Notes: generated by a model not told the origin, from the sequence alone. A stretch of 64,000 nt of DNA from Sipunculus nudus (GCA_026874595.1 CM049315.1:38640164-38704163); one strand, 5' to 3'. Positions 22,190 through 35,040 are shown, numbered from the stretch's first letter. A program made the numbers and translations.

Positions 22190-23942
22190 TAAGTCTCCGG
22201 AAGAAAAATTTACCGTTGGCCACAGAATGGCTAGACAAGGTTGGTATTACCTGTATTACTTTCAGTCCACTTTTGCTGGGAATAGAGTTTTATTGCCAAC
22301 ACTTTTTTACATATCCTATATAAAACTTAAATCACATAAAAATGGCTATCGTCTGTATTTGATTTCAAAGTAGCCATTTTATCCAATAACCCAAATGCTC
22401 AGGCTCAGAAACAACCCGACAAAGAGTACTTGATGGACCTCGACATGTATAAGACGGACTATTTATGGATAGCCCTACCAGCCGGCCACTTAAGTATGCA
22501 GTGAATAATGGTCGTGTCTGCTTCCAAGTAAATCCCTGCCATATGTAAAATGCCAAACGACAAATTATCAGCCATGAATTATTCAGAAAATCTCCAGTGT
22601 ACCACTTAACACAGGGCCCTAATCCCACTTAAGTGAAGGCGTCTTCCCTGGGCAGTGGTCGGTTTTCACGGCACGGGGAAGGACTGATTGTGCTGTTTCC
22701 CGTGCGACACAAGGTATTTGTACAGAGATCAGGTCCTCAACTGCTCCCGATAATGCTTTTTGATACCTCTAGGTGTCCCCTCCTGTCGTGCTCGGCATTC
22801 ACAAACGGCTCCGATCTTTAAAAGCCGTCGGCTTCTCCCACGTAAACTGTTAACGTCTGTCAGCCGGCGGCACAGGTGTTAGCGGCCTCACATGAACTAT
22901 AGCTTATGTTACAGCTTAAATAATTATGTATCATTATTATATATATATATATAAGATTTCATTTTGTATAAATTTTGTAAACTGGACAAAATAGAACATT
23001 CATTTTATTTATCTATTATTATTTCTATTATTATTATTATTATTATTACTTTTATTATTATAACTTCGCTGTTACAAACTATCTTAATACATGGCGCTTA
23101 CACAGGATATAATACTACATTATATCACAGTAAGAAATAACCAATTCTTACATTTCCACAGTTCTCGACTTCAGCTGGGTTCGTCCAGGACAGCTTTTCC
23201 AAGGACTGAGTTCATTCGCTTGATGCACTGGCGTTTTTTTTAAATGATGGCTTCTGCGATGAGCCCTCCGCGAAATTAAAGAAAGGAATAATAATCATAA
23301 TATACAGGTCTTCATGATTTATTGGACGATACGGAAACTGACCCCCTTAGGACTCATTTGAAACTGCCTCCGACACTTTAAAGTCTCTAAGAGAAAAAAA
23401 AGGAATTTCTAAGGCGTGGCCGCTGAGGAGTTGCGTCACAGCGATATACTGGCCCCTTCAACTAAAATAAAGATTAAAATCAGAATGCAGCCACATACTG
23501 ATCTACATGTAGGACCAATGAAACATTGATTGTTGGTATTTTGTCATGATGCGTACTACAGGGTTTATGTAAAGTAAACAGCCGGTATAAATTCATTTAT
23601 GCGTCTAATGGTAACCATCGTCAGACTACCTGGCGGTTGAAAGAGGGAGCGGTCGAGAGAGTCACGCGAAGGTAATGTTATGATTAGCGTAATAAGAACC
23701 GCCATTAACTCTACACACCTGATTATACTAATCACTAGTACAGGATTCAGTGGCAATGATTCAGTGATGGGGCTGAGGTTTATTAGTAAGCTGCTAACGC
23801 AGGGTATCTATACGGTGCAGTCGATATAAGCCCACTAAAATGGTTTGCTTTCACTGGTTGCTTAAAAGTTTGTACCATTTATTATTTTCAAAAGTGTTAA
23901 AAATTTCACATGAAAATGAAAGGGAATTTCGAAATTACATAT

Positions 23943-23945
<3 letters not shown>
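22190..23945. other. Non-coding, with unique GC-richer islands
   Basis: 22360-22880 is GC-richer, unique and without a convincing frame. Short TA (22940-22953) and ATT/ATA (23018-23060) microsatellites follow. 23390-23760 is again GC-richer. Nothing identifiable. Confidence 0.4.

Positions 23946-23982
<37 letters not shown>
23946..23982. repeat. GA microsatellite
   Basis: Pure (GA)n of about 37 bases, ending in GAGCTCTGTACC where a dispersed repeat begins. Confidence 0.95.
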
Positions 23983-23984
<2 letters not shown>

Positions 23985-24090
23985 CTGTACCAGGTTTAAA
24001 ATGATATATACTTTATGGGGTCTAATATGCATTTGAAAAAGCTTTATGTGTGATTTTAGTTTTATGGGAATTTTGCCAGGGACCCTACCT
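23983..24090 (+). repeat. Dispersed repeat (second copy at 50324)
   Basis: GTACCAGGTTTAAAAT, TATACTTTATG, GGTCT.ATATG and TTTTAG..TTA recur in the same order and orientation at 50324-50430 inside the protocadherin intron. Both copies follow a microsatellite. Confidence 0.6.
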
Positions 24091-25439
24091 TAAGTATCTA
24101 ACGATCGCGCGAGGAGTGTATGGTATAAGAGACCGTCCCAGGAAGCCGTACCCTATGTCTATGCCGTCCGCTCTTGGTTACTGCAGGTAGCAAGTTATTT
24201 TCGGTCTGTTTCATTTCCGATCGAAGAGTCATGTATATTCGCCAATTATCCACCAACTACGTATTTTGGAGCCAAATTGCAGTATACATTGATTTGACAT
24301 TTTGAACAAAATCTGTTTTTCCCATAATTTGTTTATGAGCAAGAGCGAGAATCTGCGCTGGTGAGTCTATATAAATCTGTATGTTATAGTAAGCATATTG
24401 TGCGGTAAAGTCCTCCTTCTCTTTTTATAACGGCAATGTTGAATTCTGGTTGATCATCTGCTCGTAGCTGAGTTTTGCTTTGGATTTACAAATGTTATAC
24501 AAGGCTGTTTCGCGCGTCACGCTTAATCTGTCAAAACGGGTCGTTTGTTCCTGTACTGGAGAAAGTTTTCTGTATCAGTTCAATATACATGACACAACAT
24601 GCATTGACTTCCTAAGAAAACATATGTATAGATCTCTTTTTATTCATGAGATATGTCCCTTCTTTTCCATTCAAGGGCTTTCCCGCGCATGGCCAATATT
24701 TGATGTCATTCGGCGAGATTAAAGATTTTGACTACTGCCCTTCTGGCATTCCTCGATTCCGTATACAGTTCTGAATTACCTACATTCCAAAGGTAGAATC
24801 CACGAAATTAAAAAAAAAACAAAAAAACTAAAGACACACACATGAGGCGACGCCAATTCATCCGGTCTGATTAAAAAGATACAGTGATGCAATACCGGCC
24901 CTTTAATGGCAAAAGCTCTGCTTGTGTCCATTCTTGAAAACAACGACAGTTGTTTTAATATAACTATGAATGCGTGCATGATTGATATGAATGGCTGGGT
25001 TATATGTTAAGTTTTAAGCAATTTGAATACTGTGTTTGGTTTCAAATGTCTGACATTTAGTGATCATTGTGAACATATCGCGAGGGTATCTCGGTACGTA
25101 CACCGTACATCTTAAAAAACATCTAATTCCTTAGGGCCCTGGAAAATGTACTCATGCACGATGCAACGGTGTTGTGGTGTTCCTTTATGTAACAGGTTTT
25201 AATATAAGTATACTGGAATACCAATTTTCAAAAGGTGCTAAACCTGCTATATTGACATATATGTGTTCTTAAAAACTTAAAATATAACACTCTATATTAA
25301 TATATTTACCTATACGAGTTGACAAATTTAATAGAAAACTAATGTCATGCAAACAAATCTAGGAAATAACCAGGAGCAAAGATATACAATACAAAATTTG
25401 GTGGACCTTTGTTCGCGAGTGTTTCCGAATTCGCGATCT
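24091..25439. other. Non-coding
   Basis: 24100-24730 is mixed unique sequence, the rest AT-rich. No supported frame. Confidence 0.4.
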
Positions 25440-26450
25440 CCTAGAAAAATCTCCTTGGAAACTTGAAATTAAGTCGCTGTTACCTATATTCCTTGAGCTA
25501 TGGGTCTCGTAAGTACCCCCAGAATAATAAAAAAAAATTGATACAAAAGCTCAGTTATCTGAAAAACGACTGCATTGATCACCATGAGTTTTTGCATGAA
25601 TATTAATCATGGAGTGTTCCATCAGTTCTTGTAAATTGGTGGCGCCACCTGTATTTTTTTCCAATTTTACGAATTTTTTTCTCTATTTTTGAGACCTTCA
25701 AAGAAGCTGTCATCTGTTAACAGGGCACAAATCGTAACCTAAGGACCTGGGATCTTTAAACTTTACATCAAGGGAGGTCCATCAAAAATTCTCTGTGGAA
25801 ACCTGAAATTAGGTCTCTGTTACCCATATTCTTTGAGCTATGGGTCTCATAAGTACCCCCCCCCCCCCCCAGAATAATAAAAAAAAAATTGATACAAAAG
25901 CTCAATGATCTGAATAACTACTGTATTGATCACCATGATTCTTTGCATGAATATTAATCATGGAGTGTTCCATCAGTTCCTGCAAATTGGTGGCACCACC
26001 TGTATTGTTTCAATTTTTACAAATTGTTTTTTTCATTTTTGAGACGTTCAAATTAAGCCTCAACTTGTAACAGGGCACAAATCGAAACCCCTTGACCTAG
26101 GATCTTCATACTTGATATCTAGGGAGGTCCATGAAAAGTCTTCTTGGAAATCTGAAATAAGGTCTCTGTTACTCTTATCCTCCGTTCTGTTCGGCTCATA
26201 ATTCCTCCCCCCCCCCCCCCCAATAATAAAAAATGTGATACAAAAGCTCCAGTATATAAATAACATTGATAACATTGATAGCCATAATTCTTTGGATATA
26301 TATTGATCATGGATTGTTCATCAGTTCCTGCAGACTGGTGGCACTACCTGTATTTTTTTTCAAATGTTTAAACATTTTTTTCTCTATTTATGAGACCTTT
26401 AAATGAAGTGTTCATCTGTCGAAAAGCCCACAAAAACCCATTTCTAAGGA
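25440..26450. repeat. 340-349-bp tandem repeat, three copies, with poly-C tracts
   Basis: The word TGGAA after CTCCT/CTCTG/TTCT anchors the copies at 25456, 25796 and 26145. Each copy carries in order GAAATTA/AAGGTCTCTGTTAC, a C run before AATAATAAAAAA, GATACAAAAGCTC, TTAATCATGGAGTGTTC, GGTGGC.CCACCTGTATT and CAGGGCACAAATCG. The C run is 5 bases in copy one, about 16 in copy two and about 15 in copy three. Strongest tandem array of this size in the window. No coding frame. Confidence 0.95.
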
Positions 26451-27467
26451 CTCTTCACAAAAGTCATGATTTTTTTGCACTCTGGCAGTCATTTTGCTCA
26501 TTGTTCAACATTCCTTGAATTCAGCTAAGCGTCATGGCCCAAGGGCCACTAGTTAATCGTGGTTCACAGTATTAATGAAAGGGAATAAATAAACATTTTC
26601 TTTTAACTGGTAATAATTTTCACTTAAGCGTCTTTTTAGTTACAAGTAGTTATGTAATTACTGTGAATATAACTAGATAATTTTTTTAACATGATATCAT
26701 ATGTTATTAAACTTTCGATTTCACATATTTCGGTCCTTATTATAAATCCGATTTTTAACAGGCTGTTGGAAATTAATAATGTTTTGTAAACCAATATTAT
26801 GGTGTCGTACATAGAACGATGATTCAAGGGCAACTCCATGTTACCGAAAAATAAATTTGTTGAAGATTAATTCAGTGTAATTTTCAAATAATAATTTTCA
26901 AAAGTATTTACCACATGCAGTCTTGTATATCCAACTTACAGTTTTTGCTCACGTTTTCGAGTCCTCGAGTCTTATCCGATAGTCTTATCATGTGTATGTA
27001 CTAGTATCAAGTTTAATTGTTTTGACAGCTACTATATATATCACTGAAACCGCCCACACAAACAAAGAAACTTATATATAACACATCGAACTATCTATCT
27101 GTATACAATATTCAGAAGCGCCTCGGCATTATATAAATAGGGCTCTGGCACAATATATATATACTCCCATGTATATATACTGTTGTTAGTTTAATATACG
27201 CGAGGTTAAATACAGAGTTTCGCCAGGGTTTCGCGAGTTACCCTTCAGTAACTTACACAATTTTCATAATCATTATGATATCAATTATAGGTATTAAGCG
27301 TGCCAAATCTTAATAATTGAATGTTGAGCTAAGGGAACAGCGAACAGGTATATAGAAATTCTTCCAGCAATAGTGGGATATACAAAACAGAATTGATATT
27401 ATTCAATCATTCAAATACGGATAACATAAATGTTTATGTTTATATTTACGCGCTACTAGCACAAAAT
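26451..27467. other. Non-coding, AT-rich
   Basis: Nothing recognised. Confidence 0.45.
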
Positions 27468-27487
27468 ACACACACACATATATATAC

Positions 27488-27520
<33 letters not shown>

Positions 27521-27526
27521 TGTATA
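27468..27526. repeat. CA / TA / TGTA microsatellite
   Basis: (AC)n, TATATATACATATATG, then (TATG)n about seven units. Confidence 0.95.
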
Positions 27527-30005
27527 AATGGTTCGTTTAACTCTACATTGATGTAGTAAAGGTAGATATACATTAAGATGCTTTCACTGGAGGGAACAAC
27601 AAGTCAATAATTACCTACAATAAGATACCTACAAGCAAAGGGTCAGGTAAATTTAATGATATTGACAATGTAGTTTTGTGTAGGGTCGATCCCGATACAC
27701 TTTAGGATGAAATAAACTCCCACGCCATGTGATGGCCGGCTACAGAGGCAGAGGAACGCCATCCCCAGGTGATAATTATACCTTGCACACCTTGTATAAT
27801 AAAAGGATGCCCAAGGTGAACGGGGCCGAGGATGTTCATTAAGACGTAACCCTACCCCTGTCAGCCGGGTGCTTGTTCCCACACGGCGTTTCACGGGGTG
27901 TCGTCCACCCCTGTAACCTAACCATGGCAGGTCGGGGTAGGGTTTGGTTCCAGGGTCATTGAGTTGAATGTTTTATGGAATTTGAGACAGTTCGGGTATT
28001 AGCCACAACAAATAGCGGGTGTCAACCAGGGAGATGCCGTGTCACTACAATATGTACTGATAAAGAGGGAAGCATCTGCTCTCAATGTGGTTTGTGAATG
28101 TTGAACACTATGATACCCCCGTGTCTTGGATGCTGCTATAGGAACGTCCATCATTTTTCTTTGTATGATATTCTATAAGAAGAAATGTGTGGATGTGTGT
28201 ATGTATGGTCGGGGGGGGGGTGCGATTTGGTTTCTTAATAAAATCGGGGAGTGATATTTGTTTATTTATTATTTACCTTATTCAGGGTGGCTTATTCTAA
28301 ATATACTGATCTTCCACAAGGCCCTGATAATGTAACAAATATTTTGTTGCCCTCGTATATGAGCATTTTTATTACACGTTACGATCAAGTGTTGCCTTTC
28401 TTTATTTCTAATCGTTTGGAATAATTTTAGTAATTTAATATACAGATAAAACTGCTCAAAATAAATATTGTTTGTTTCTTTATTATTTAATCTGACCACT
28501 GAGCTTATAATACTCAAGTTTATTTGTGCATGCCAAATAAAGGTAAAGATGGCCCCATTGGGTAATTATTTTTATATCATTTTTTTAGATTTTTTAAATT
28601 TACCAATGAAGCTTATTGTGTACCGGTATTTCGATTACCTCTTGCATAGCGATATTGAGGTAAGTTCATGCAGTCTGATGAATGCATCAACGCATTTTAT
28701 TGCATTGCACGTTTAAGCAAACGGAATGTAGAAAATAATTTGAATGCATATGTAAACCTTATTTGGACAAATAATGCTATGACGAATGCGCCCTTATTCT
28801 CAAAGTGAATTAGTTTAACTGGAGTTCTTGCCTATATATAACTAAGCTTAGCTGTTGATAGAATAATCCAGCAATCTTGGAGACTGATGAAACTTTGATT
28901 ACTTCCGGTAAAGATTTATTTCGTTGACAATTTGAACAGTATTTGAGGCATGAGATGTCTTCATTTTCAACCAGTACACATGACAAATCCAAGCTTTGCT
29001 TTTTGGAAGGCATTATCCACAAAACGGTTGTTCTCAATTAATTTTTGATTGGAGGATGTACCAGTACATGCTAACAATCGCCTCATTAAAGTCCCTTGTC
29101 TAGCTGGAAGTCCATGGTAACCCACGACCTATCAGAACTAAATAATTCACTGCGAGGCATCCTTACATGGAGTGGGACCGCGGCCCTGTAACCCCGGCAC
29201 GGTCCGAGCTGACGACGATCAGAAGCTATCCCATCTAAAAGTTGATGATTAAGGAACAATTAGGCCAATTAAGGAAACATTCACGCGCTTGTCTACTCTG
29301 TCTTTAGACGTTAATTGAGAATAAAGAGTCGTGCGGGGCCCATTCGTCTTGTAAACTCTGAGTCATCTGTTCGAATCGTTACGGTAAAAAAAAACAAGAT
29401 TTGTTTTATGGGCCTTATTTGTGCAGGGCTATTTTACATTGCGGTGTCTTGTATAATGAATGGTACGGACGCTGTTCAGGCAAATCATTGGGGTTTTCTT
29501 TGATAGCCTTCCATTTTAATTGTCCTAGTGGTTGCGGGTGCCTTTTAAACAGGTTGCGTTGAGGTTGTGTGAATGCCACGCTCAAATTAAAGTGATTTAT
29601 GACTAGAGTTTGATTAAATATAAATGATACACCGGGCAGAGAGCAGATTTGTATAAAACATTAAACGACTCGCTGCAGGTGCAGATGGAGTCTGAAGAAT
29701 AATTCAACGATGTATAAATCTGTAAGAGGTGTCACGCCTCGATGTTATAGCCCTCAATCGCTCATTCCCTTTTCACCAAAGAGGCGATGTTTTCATCAGT
29801 GTTTGCTTGTATTTTCTTAAGGAATTGGTTTTCAAAGGGTTCCAGATGGCTTATGAAAAAAAATCAAATTTGCGTCGGGTGCCGTGTCGTGAAATCGAGT
29901 TCCAGGTATGGTGGCTGCTGATTTGCGGAAAGGGGTGTAATATGCGATGGTCATGAGGGGTGGGGGACCTGTCGCTACATGCATCCCCCCTTCACCTTGC
30001 CCCCC
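27527..30005. other. Non-coding, with candidate regulatory islands
   Basis: 27640-28060 and 29080-29500 are GC-richer, unique and frame-poor. The second has paired homeodomain-type cores (CAATTAGGCCAATTAAGG at 29258-29274 and TTAATTGAG at 29311-29319). These look like candidate enhancers, which is an inference from texture. The intervening sequence is AT-rich. Confidence 0.35.
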
Positions 30006-30016
30006 CCCCCCCCCCC
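30001..30016. repeat. Poly-C tract
   Basis: Run of about 16 C flanked by C/T-rich sequence. Confidence 0.85.
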
Positions 30017-31047
30017 ACCGGGGCATGCTGTGGGCTTACTTGACTCGAGTGGCATCTTGAGCGGAACCACAACAGCTTATAACTTTCGACATTTCAGAGT
30101 TAGGTGGAGGCCAGGAGCTCGAAGGGTGGCGAGCATGCCCCCTCCCCACCACCTTGTTTATCAAACAGCATTAGGGATCAGTAATGTTAAAAGTTTTTCC
30201 ATTCGTGCACTGGTAACAGGAACTTCTTTTTTTTTGCCATATATATAATATTGTCCTGTTACATATATAAGAAGGTCTAATGGTTTTACGTTTAAACTGG
30301 TAACGCCAGGAAAAGCATGCTGTATATTTGACAAAATGTGTATAATATGTATAATATTCTGATCATTGATAGGAAATAAATCAGGTTCATAGGCAAAATT
30401 AATAAGTGAAAAAAATGCTTAAATGTCTCATAGCTTACGAAAAAACAACTCCAGTACTCGTCTTGAATTATTTGGTCTCGAGTACTAGTATAAAAAATGT
30501 TTTATTATAGCACTAGCCTGTTCATATAAATATGATACGTATCACCAAACAGGAGAGAGAGAGGGGGGGGGGGCAGATACAAACAGACACACACATACAA
30601 ACAGACAGGCAGACAGAGAAAGAGAGACAGACAGACACAAACACGCAGCATATAAATGTGTGTGTCATTAGTAAATTTTCGACAGTTTCGTCTAAATTTA
30701 TAGAGGTATGGATATGCAGAATAATGGGGTAAATTAGAGATTTACGGTGAATTTGTGAAAATAAACGACAATAGGGACTTAAACCTCCGAAAGTGTCATG
30801 GATTTTTGCTAATTTTGAAGCAGTCACGCTGACCAAAACTGCCTGTGTCGAAGAGAATTTTACTTTGCATTTGGAATATCATGGGAGAACATATTATAGA
30901 AATCTTACAAAATAGATACATCACCTTAAGAAAGTACTATTATTATTCTTGCACTTGGTTATTTTTTTATTATTCATGGATTATAGTTTACTACGAAAGA
31001 CATAGAGCAGGGCCAAAAATATTTCGTTATTAATTACAACTTGCGTC

Positions 31048-31050
<3 letters not shown>
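30017..31050. other. Non-coding, low-complexity in part
   Basis: GA/G/CAGA low-complexity sequence at 30551-30640. The rest is AT-rich. No supported frame. Confidence 0.4.
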
Positions 31051-31118
<68 letters not shown>

Positions 31119-31167
31119 TATATTTATATGTTTATATATTTATATATTTATATATGTATATATATAT
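31051..31167. repeat. TA microsatellite
   Basis: (TA)n for about 60 bases, then degenerate TATATTTATATG units. Confidence 0.95.
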
Positions 31168-31522
31168 GTGAATGGCAAGTGAATATATGAAGGAATGAAT
31201 GTGTCTGTGTATTAATCTCACCTGTGGGTGAAATTTTGTGTTGAACATAGTTCAAGATATTTTACATTTTTGAACAATGGATGTATCACATCAAACGTAT
31301 ATTTATGTTAATTGCTGGTTTAAATGGACAGATTGAATATTAGTTTATATATACATCTAAAATTGAAATCAATTACTAGTAGAAGTGCAATCAATTTATT
31401 GCGTTCCCCCGAGGTATTATCTGTTTATCAGTTATTATCTGTTTACGCCGCGCGGTCTTGACTATTTGTTTATCTTGCCTATACATCCAGATAGAAAGAT
31501 ACCGAGTGTAATTAATCTGTAA
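31168..31522. other. Non-coding
   Basis: AT-rich, nothing recognised. Confidence 0.4.
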
Positions 31523-31570
31523 CTGCGTAATACTTCTCAAATATTACGCAGTCAGCACACAGCAGTGTGC
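31523..31570. other. Two adjacent perfect hairpins
   Basis: CTGCGTAATA / TATTACGCAG (31523-31532 with 31542-31551, 9-base loop), then GCACAC / GTGTGC (31555-31560 with 31565-31570, 4-base loop). They stand at the start of a GC-rich stretch. Confidence 0.7.
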
Positions 31571-31714
31571 ATGGTGCTGCTTGGCGCAGCGGCCATATTT
31601 CCGAAGTCACGTGATATTATACTCTCCCGGCAGAAGACACTGGGGATGGCTGGAGTTTACGATATCGCATCGAAACCTGTCGAGTGGCAGCAATTACATT
31701 ATATAAGAACACAT
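31571..31714 (+). CDS. Candidate first coding exon, unidentified
   Basis: An open frame from ATG at 31571 (or ATG at 31646, better context GGGGATGG, beginning MAGVYDIASKPVEWQQ) reaches a consensus donor CAT|GTAAGT at 31714/31715. An E-box CACGTG inside GTCACGTGAT lies at 31608-31613, the GC content is high, and two hairpins lie just upstream, so this may be a promoter-proximal exon. No partner exon or family was recognised. A chance arrangement is likely enough that confidence is low. Confidence 0.2.
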
Positions 31715-32300
31715 GTAAGTATTTTGCGACATGTTTTCCGGGCTATCCCCCGTTACTTTATACAAGAGCAAGCTGACACTTCAGTGAGAGCTAAATTACA
31801 TACTGCAAGTCGGTTGCGAGCCTGCGCTTTTATTTGTTCACCCGGGGAGCCATTTTAGCGACAGACGACGTTCTTCAGGAAGCTATTTGTTAGTAAATGT
31901 TCTTTCATCTGCTGTCAATTATTCCTGACTGAGGCTGACTCGGTCTCTGGGAGGCGCTAACTGTCGGCAAGTAACAGTAACCTTATCCCTGTGTGAAGGC
32001 AACCGCTTGCACGCACACCGTTTTCTTAAGGGGTCACGTGATGCATGTTTGCAAACGTCCCCAGCAGGGGGCGTGCGCCGGGCGCAAACGTTCTCAATAG
32101 CACTTGACGGGGTTTTCGGCATAATGAATGCGTCCACGCCCATGCACTTCATTATAGTGGCACGTCAGCCAGCCGCCATATCCGCGTGTCTCCATAACTA
32201 CTCGTTAGCGGGGAAATACTTGGATACTTTTACATAAAATTTCATAATCCCCTAAGTACCAGGTGGCCCATGCCTTTCTCTTTGTTAAACCATGGTTTCC
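31715..32300. other. GC-rich non-coding stretch with CTCF-like site
   Basis: Unique, GC-rich for this window. GTCACGTGAT recurs at 32033-32042. CCAGCAGGGGGCGT at 32061-32074 is the best CTCF-type match in the window, flanked on both sides by GCAAACGT. No supported frame. Confidence 0.4.
32061..32074 (+). promoter_or_regulatory. Strong CTCF-like motif
   Basis: CCAGCAGGGGGCGT differs by one terminal base from the vertebrate CTCF consensus core. GCAAACGT occurs just before (32051-32058) and after it (32083-32090). Motif match only. Confidence 0.4.
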
Positions 32301-32309
32301 TTCTGTCTC

Positions 32310-32341
<32 letters not shown>

Positions 32342-32342
32342 C
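32301..32342. repeat. TCTG / TC microsatellite
   Basis: (TCTG)n then (TC)n, about 40 bases. Confidence 0.9.
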
Positions 32343-32756
32343 ATCTTATTATGAAAAATATATATATTTATATATGTGCACATATATATATATGTCTATA
32401 TATGCGCATCTCAGATAAACACACAAGTATGTTCCTACTCAGTTAACTAATATCATGTAAACATGTTATTTCTGATACATTATACACGATACATATATTC
32501 TCATATATATTCATTATACCAAAAATTACGGATTTGTAAATTAATTTTATTTTTTTAGAATGTATATCAAACTTTAATTTTATACTTGCAATCACGACAA
32601 CTTCCTCTATTGTATTATACGAAGGTAAATCACTTGACCGACTGAACTCTGGGAGACGTGAATAGACTTAAATAACTGACCGATTGTTTTTGATTACACC
32701 TACCAACCATTGTTTCCAGTCATATGCGTCATTGATGATATTCACATACCACAACA

Positions 32757-32779
32757 CAATGCACCCCTCCCTCGTACCG

Positions 32780-32857
<78 letters not shown>

Positions 32858-32999
32858 ACAAAATCGCATTTATGCGCACATGCATGCATACTAAAAATGA
32901 CAGCTCACAATGCACAATGCACCCCTCCCTCGGACCGGTATATATATATACAATATCGCATTTATGCGCACATGCATGCACACTAAAAATGACAGCTCA
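32757..32999. repeat. Tandem duplication with one TA-expanded copy
   Basis: Copy one (32757-32907) and copy two (32915-32999) share CAATGCACCCCTCCCTCG, then TA repeats, then ATCGCATTTATGCGCACATGCATGC and CTAAAAATGACAGCTCA. The TA run is about 75 bases in copy one and about 12 in copy two, so it expanded or contracted after the duplication. Confidence 0.95.
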
Positions 33000-35040
33000 G
33001 CAGATCTGCTTCAACCTGTAGCCAACACAAGAAGTGTTATATTTGCCTTTCATTCGCATCAAATTATGCATAAAGTATAGCATGTTATGCGTGCTACGTC
33101 ATCGATTTTCCACGTGCGAGTTTGAAATACTCTGAAATATGCTAAGTACATACATCATCATCATTTAGATGATGATGTGCTGACACTTCTTTCTATGAGG
33201 AATTAGGCACTGCAACATAATAAATGTTGTTATTGTCATAGTGTTCGTGTTGTTGACGTAAGTTTCTCACTGACGGTGCATACAGATTTAAGAATTCACA
33301 CGCGGCCACGCAACTGAATGGCCATCAATAGGCAAAGTAGATTAATATAAATCAAAAGTAATAAATAAACAGTGCTATCAACCATTAAATAATCAATATT
33401 TCTTTCAATAATAGAGATTTAGACATATTGCCATAACTAGAATATAAAATTTACCCTCCTATGTTATTGCGATATTAATCAATATGATTTATTCGGGAAA
33501 AAGAATTTGTCCAAGCTTCAACTTTCGCCAGAGAATACATTTGCCAGCCGTTCCCGGGTTCCATGCGGTAAGCTCGACTGAGACAAGTAAAGACACTGGT
33601 GGTTACTGCCGTAAACAACCAAAAAAACCATGAGAACTATACAGATTTTCCGTCCCATGCCCTCTCGCTCTAAAGAGGAAGGAAACCTTTATAGAGGCGG
33701 CACGTCTGCCATCGGAAAACAAACCCGGTATCGGCTGCCTTTGTCCGCGCCTGCGCACACGCAAGCCATTCATGCAATCGACTCTCACACCATGGAGATA
33801 AATAAACAGAAATTTCACGCAAACATTACGGTATTGTAAGGTGGCCATGCGTTATTTTCGCGACATGGTGAGAGTAAATTCCTCCTTAAGAGCGTAACAA
33901 CGGGGATTTGCTTTGTGAAGTTATTATCACGATCAAAGAAACCTCTGCTGCCTGGAAGTAGAATACACCAAACCCTGTCGTTATTCAATAACCAGCTGGA
34001 TTCACGTCTAACAATAGACAATTTACCACGGGTCGAGCAACTTTGCTGCCTTATACAGACACACACACACATTTTTTTTATACCATTAACAGGTTGAAAT
34101 GGCAGATTTTAATCATCCTTACAATAATATTTTGGGTGATTTAATTTTTTTATGAGCAACTGATGTAAGCGTGAGGCTGTTAAATAGTTGTAATGCCGAT
34201 GTACGTATATATCATGAATTTACAAAAGACTTTAATCCTTTTTTCTGGGAGCCACAGATGGGGACTTGAGAATCGTCACTCCTGCTTCACGACGCAGACA
34301 TGGGAATCTGAGGCTTTTTAAAACATTTTCTCGTCGATGCGCAGATGATGTTTTGCCACTTTTTAGGCCTTTTTGACGACAAGACACAGATGATGAATCT
34401 CTTTTTAAGACACTATAAGTACAGTGGACAGGCAACATTTTATCTACAGACTGAAATTTTGTTGCGAACCACAATGAATGTGATAGATTAAATAACTCAT
34501 TTAGTACAGATTTTCAAGTTTTAAGAGGAGATAATTATGGTTTGATGGCCATGAATTTAAACAGATTGTTGGAAAACTACAAAGTAAACTACATTTACGG
34601 GTGCACACCATGGGGCCGCTGGCGCTTTAGAGTGACCCCCAACCCCTCCGTCTGCCCTGGGTGTGTACTTCTTGCACCCTTTTGGTTGAATAACCTTTAT
34701 ATTATGACCCTTTATTATATATTTAGAAATAAAACAAAAAATAAAACAAAGGATACTTTTATTTATGCATTTTTGTATAGTTGTTTATGAAATGTGTATA
34801 TAATTTGCTCATCTGCATTGATAAATTATGCTTTTGGATGGATTTTATTTTAATTATAGTCCTATTTGAAAGACATGACTAACTCTTAAGTTATGGTTTG
34901 GGTCTAAACTATATTCACGCATCCATCACTGCGTTTTCATATCACTGTATATTGATCTCTGTAAACTCATTCTCTTTAAAATTAATTTGTTAAATTAAAA
35001 TCCTTTTGTATTACATGGGCTGCTGTCACCGGGGTTGAGA
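33000..35040. other. Non-coding
   Basis: Mixed AT-rich and balanced sequence. 33530-34070 is GC-richer and unique, without a supported frame. ATCATCATCATTTAGATGATGATG at about 33150 is a palindromic short repeat. Confidence 0.4.

Noticed and set aside
29355-29380. TGTTCGAATCG as a possible tRNA T-arm
   Set aside because: No matching acceptor or anticodon stem around it. No tRNA was found in the window.
30522-30836. 104-codon minus frame rich in Ser/Val/Cys
   Set aside because: Mostly a translation of GA/CAGA low-complexity sequence.
34232-34474. GCAGATGATG looked at as a possible reverse-transcriptase YxDD site
   Set aside because: No surrounding frame with reverse-transcriptase motifs on either strand.
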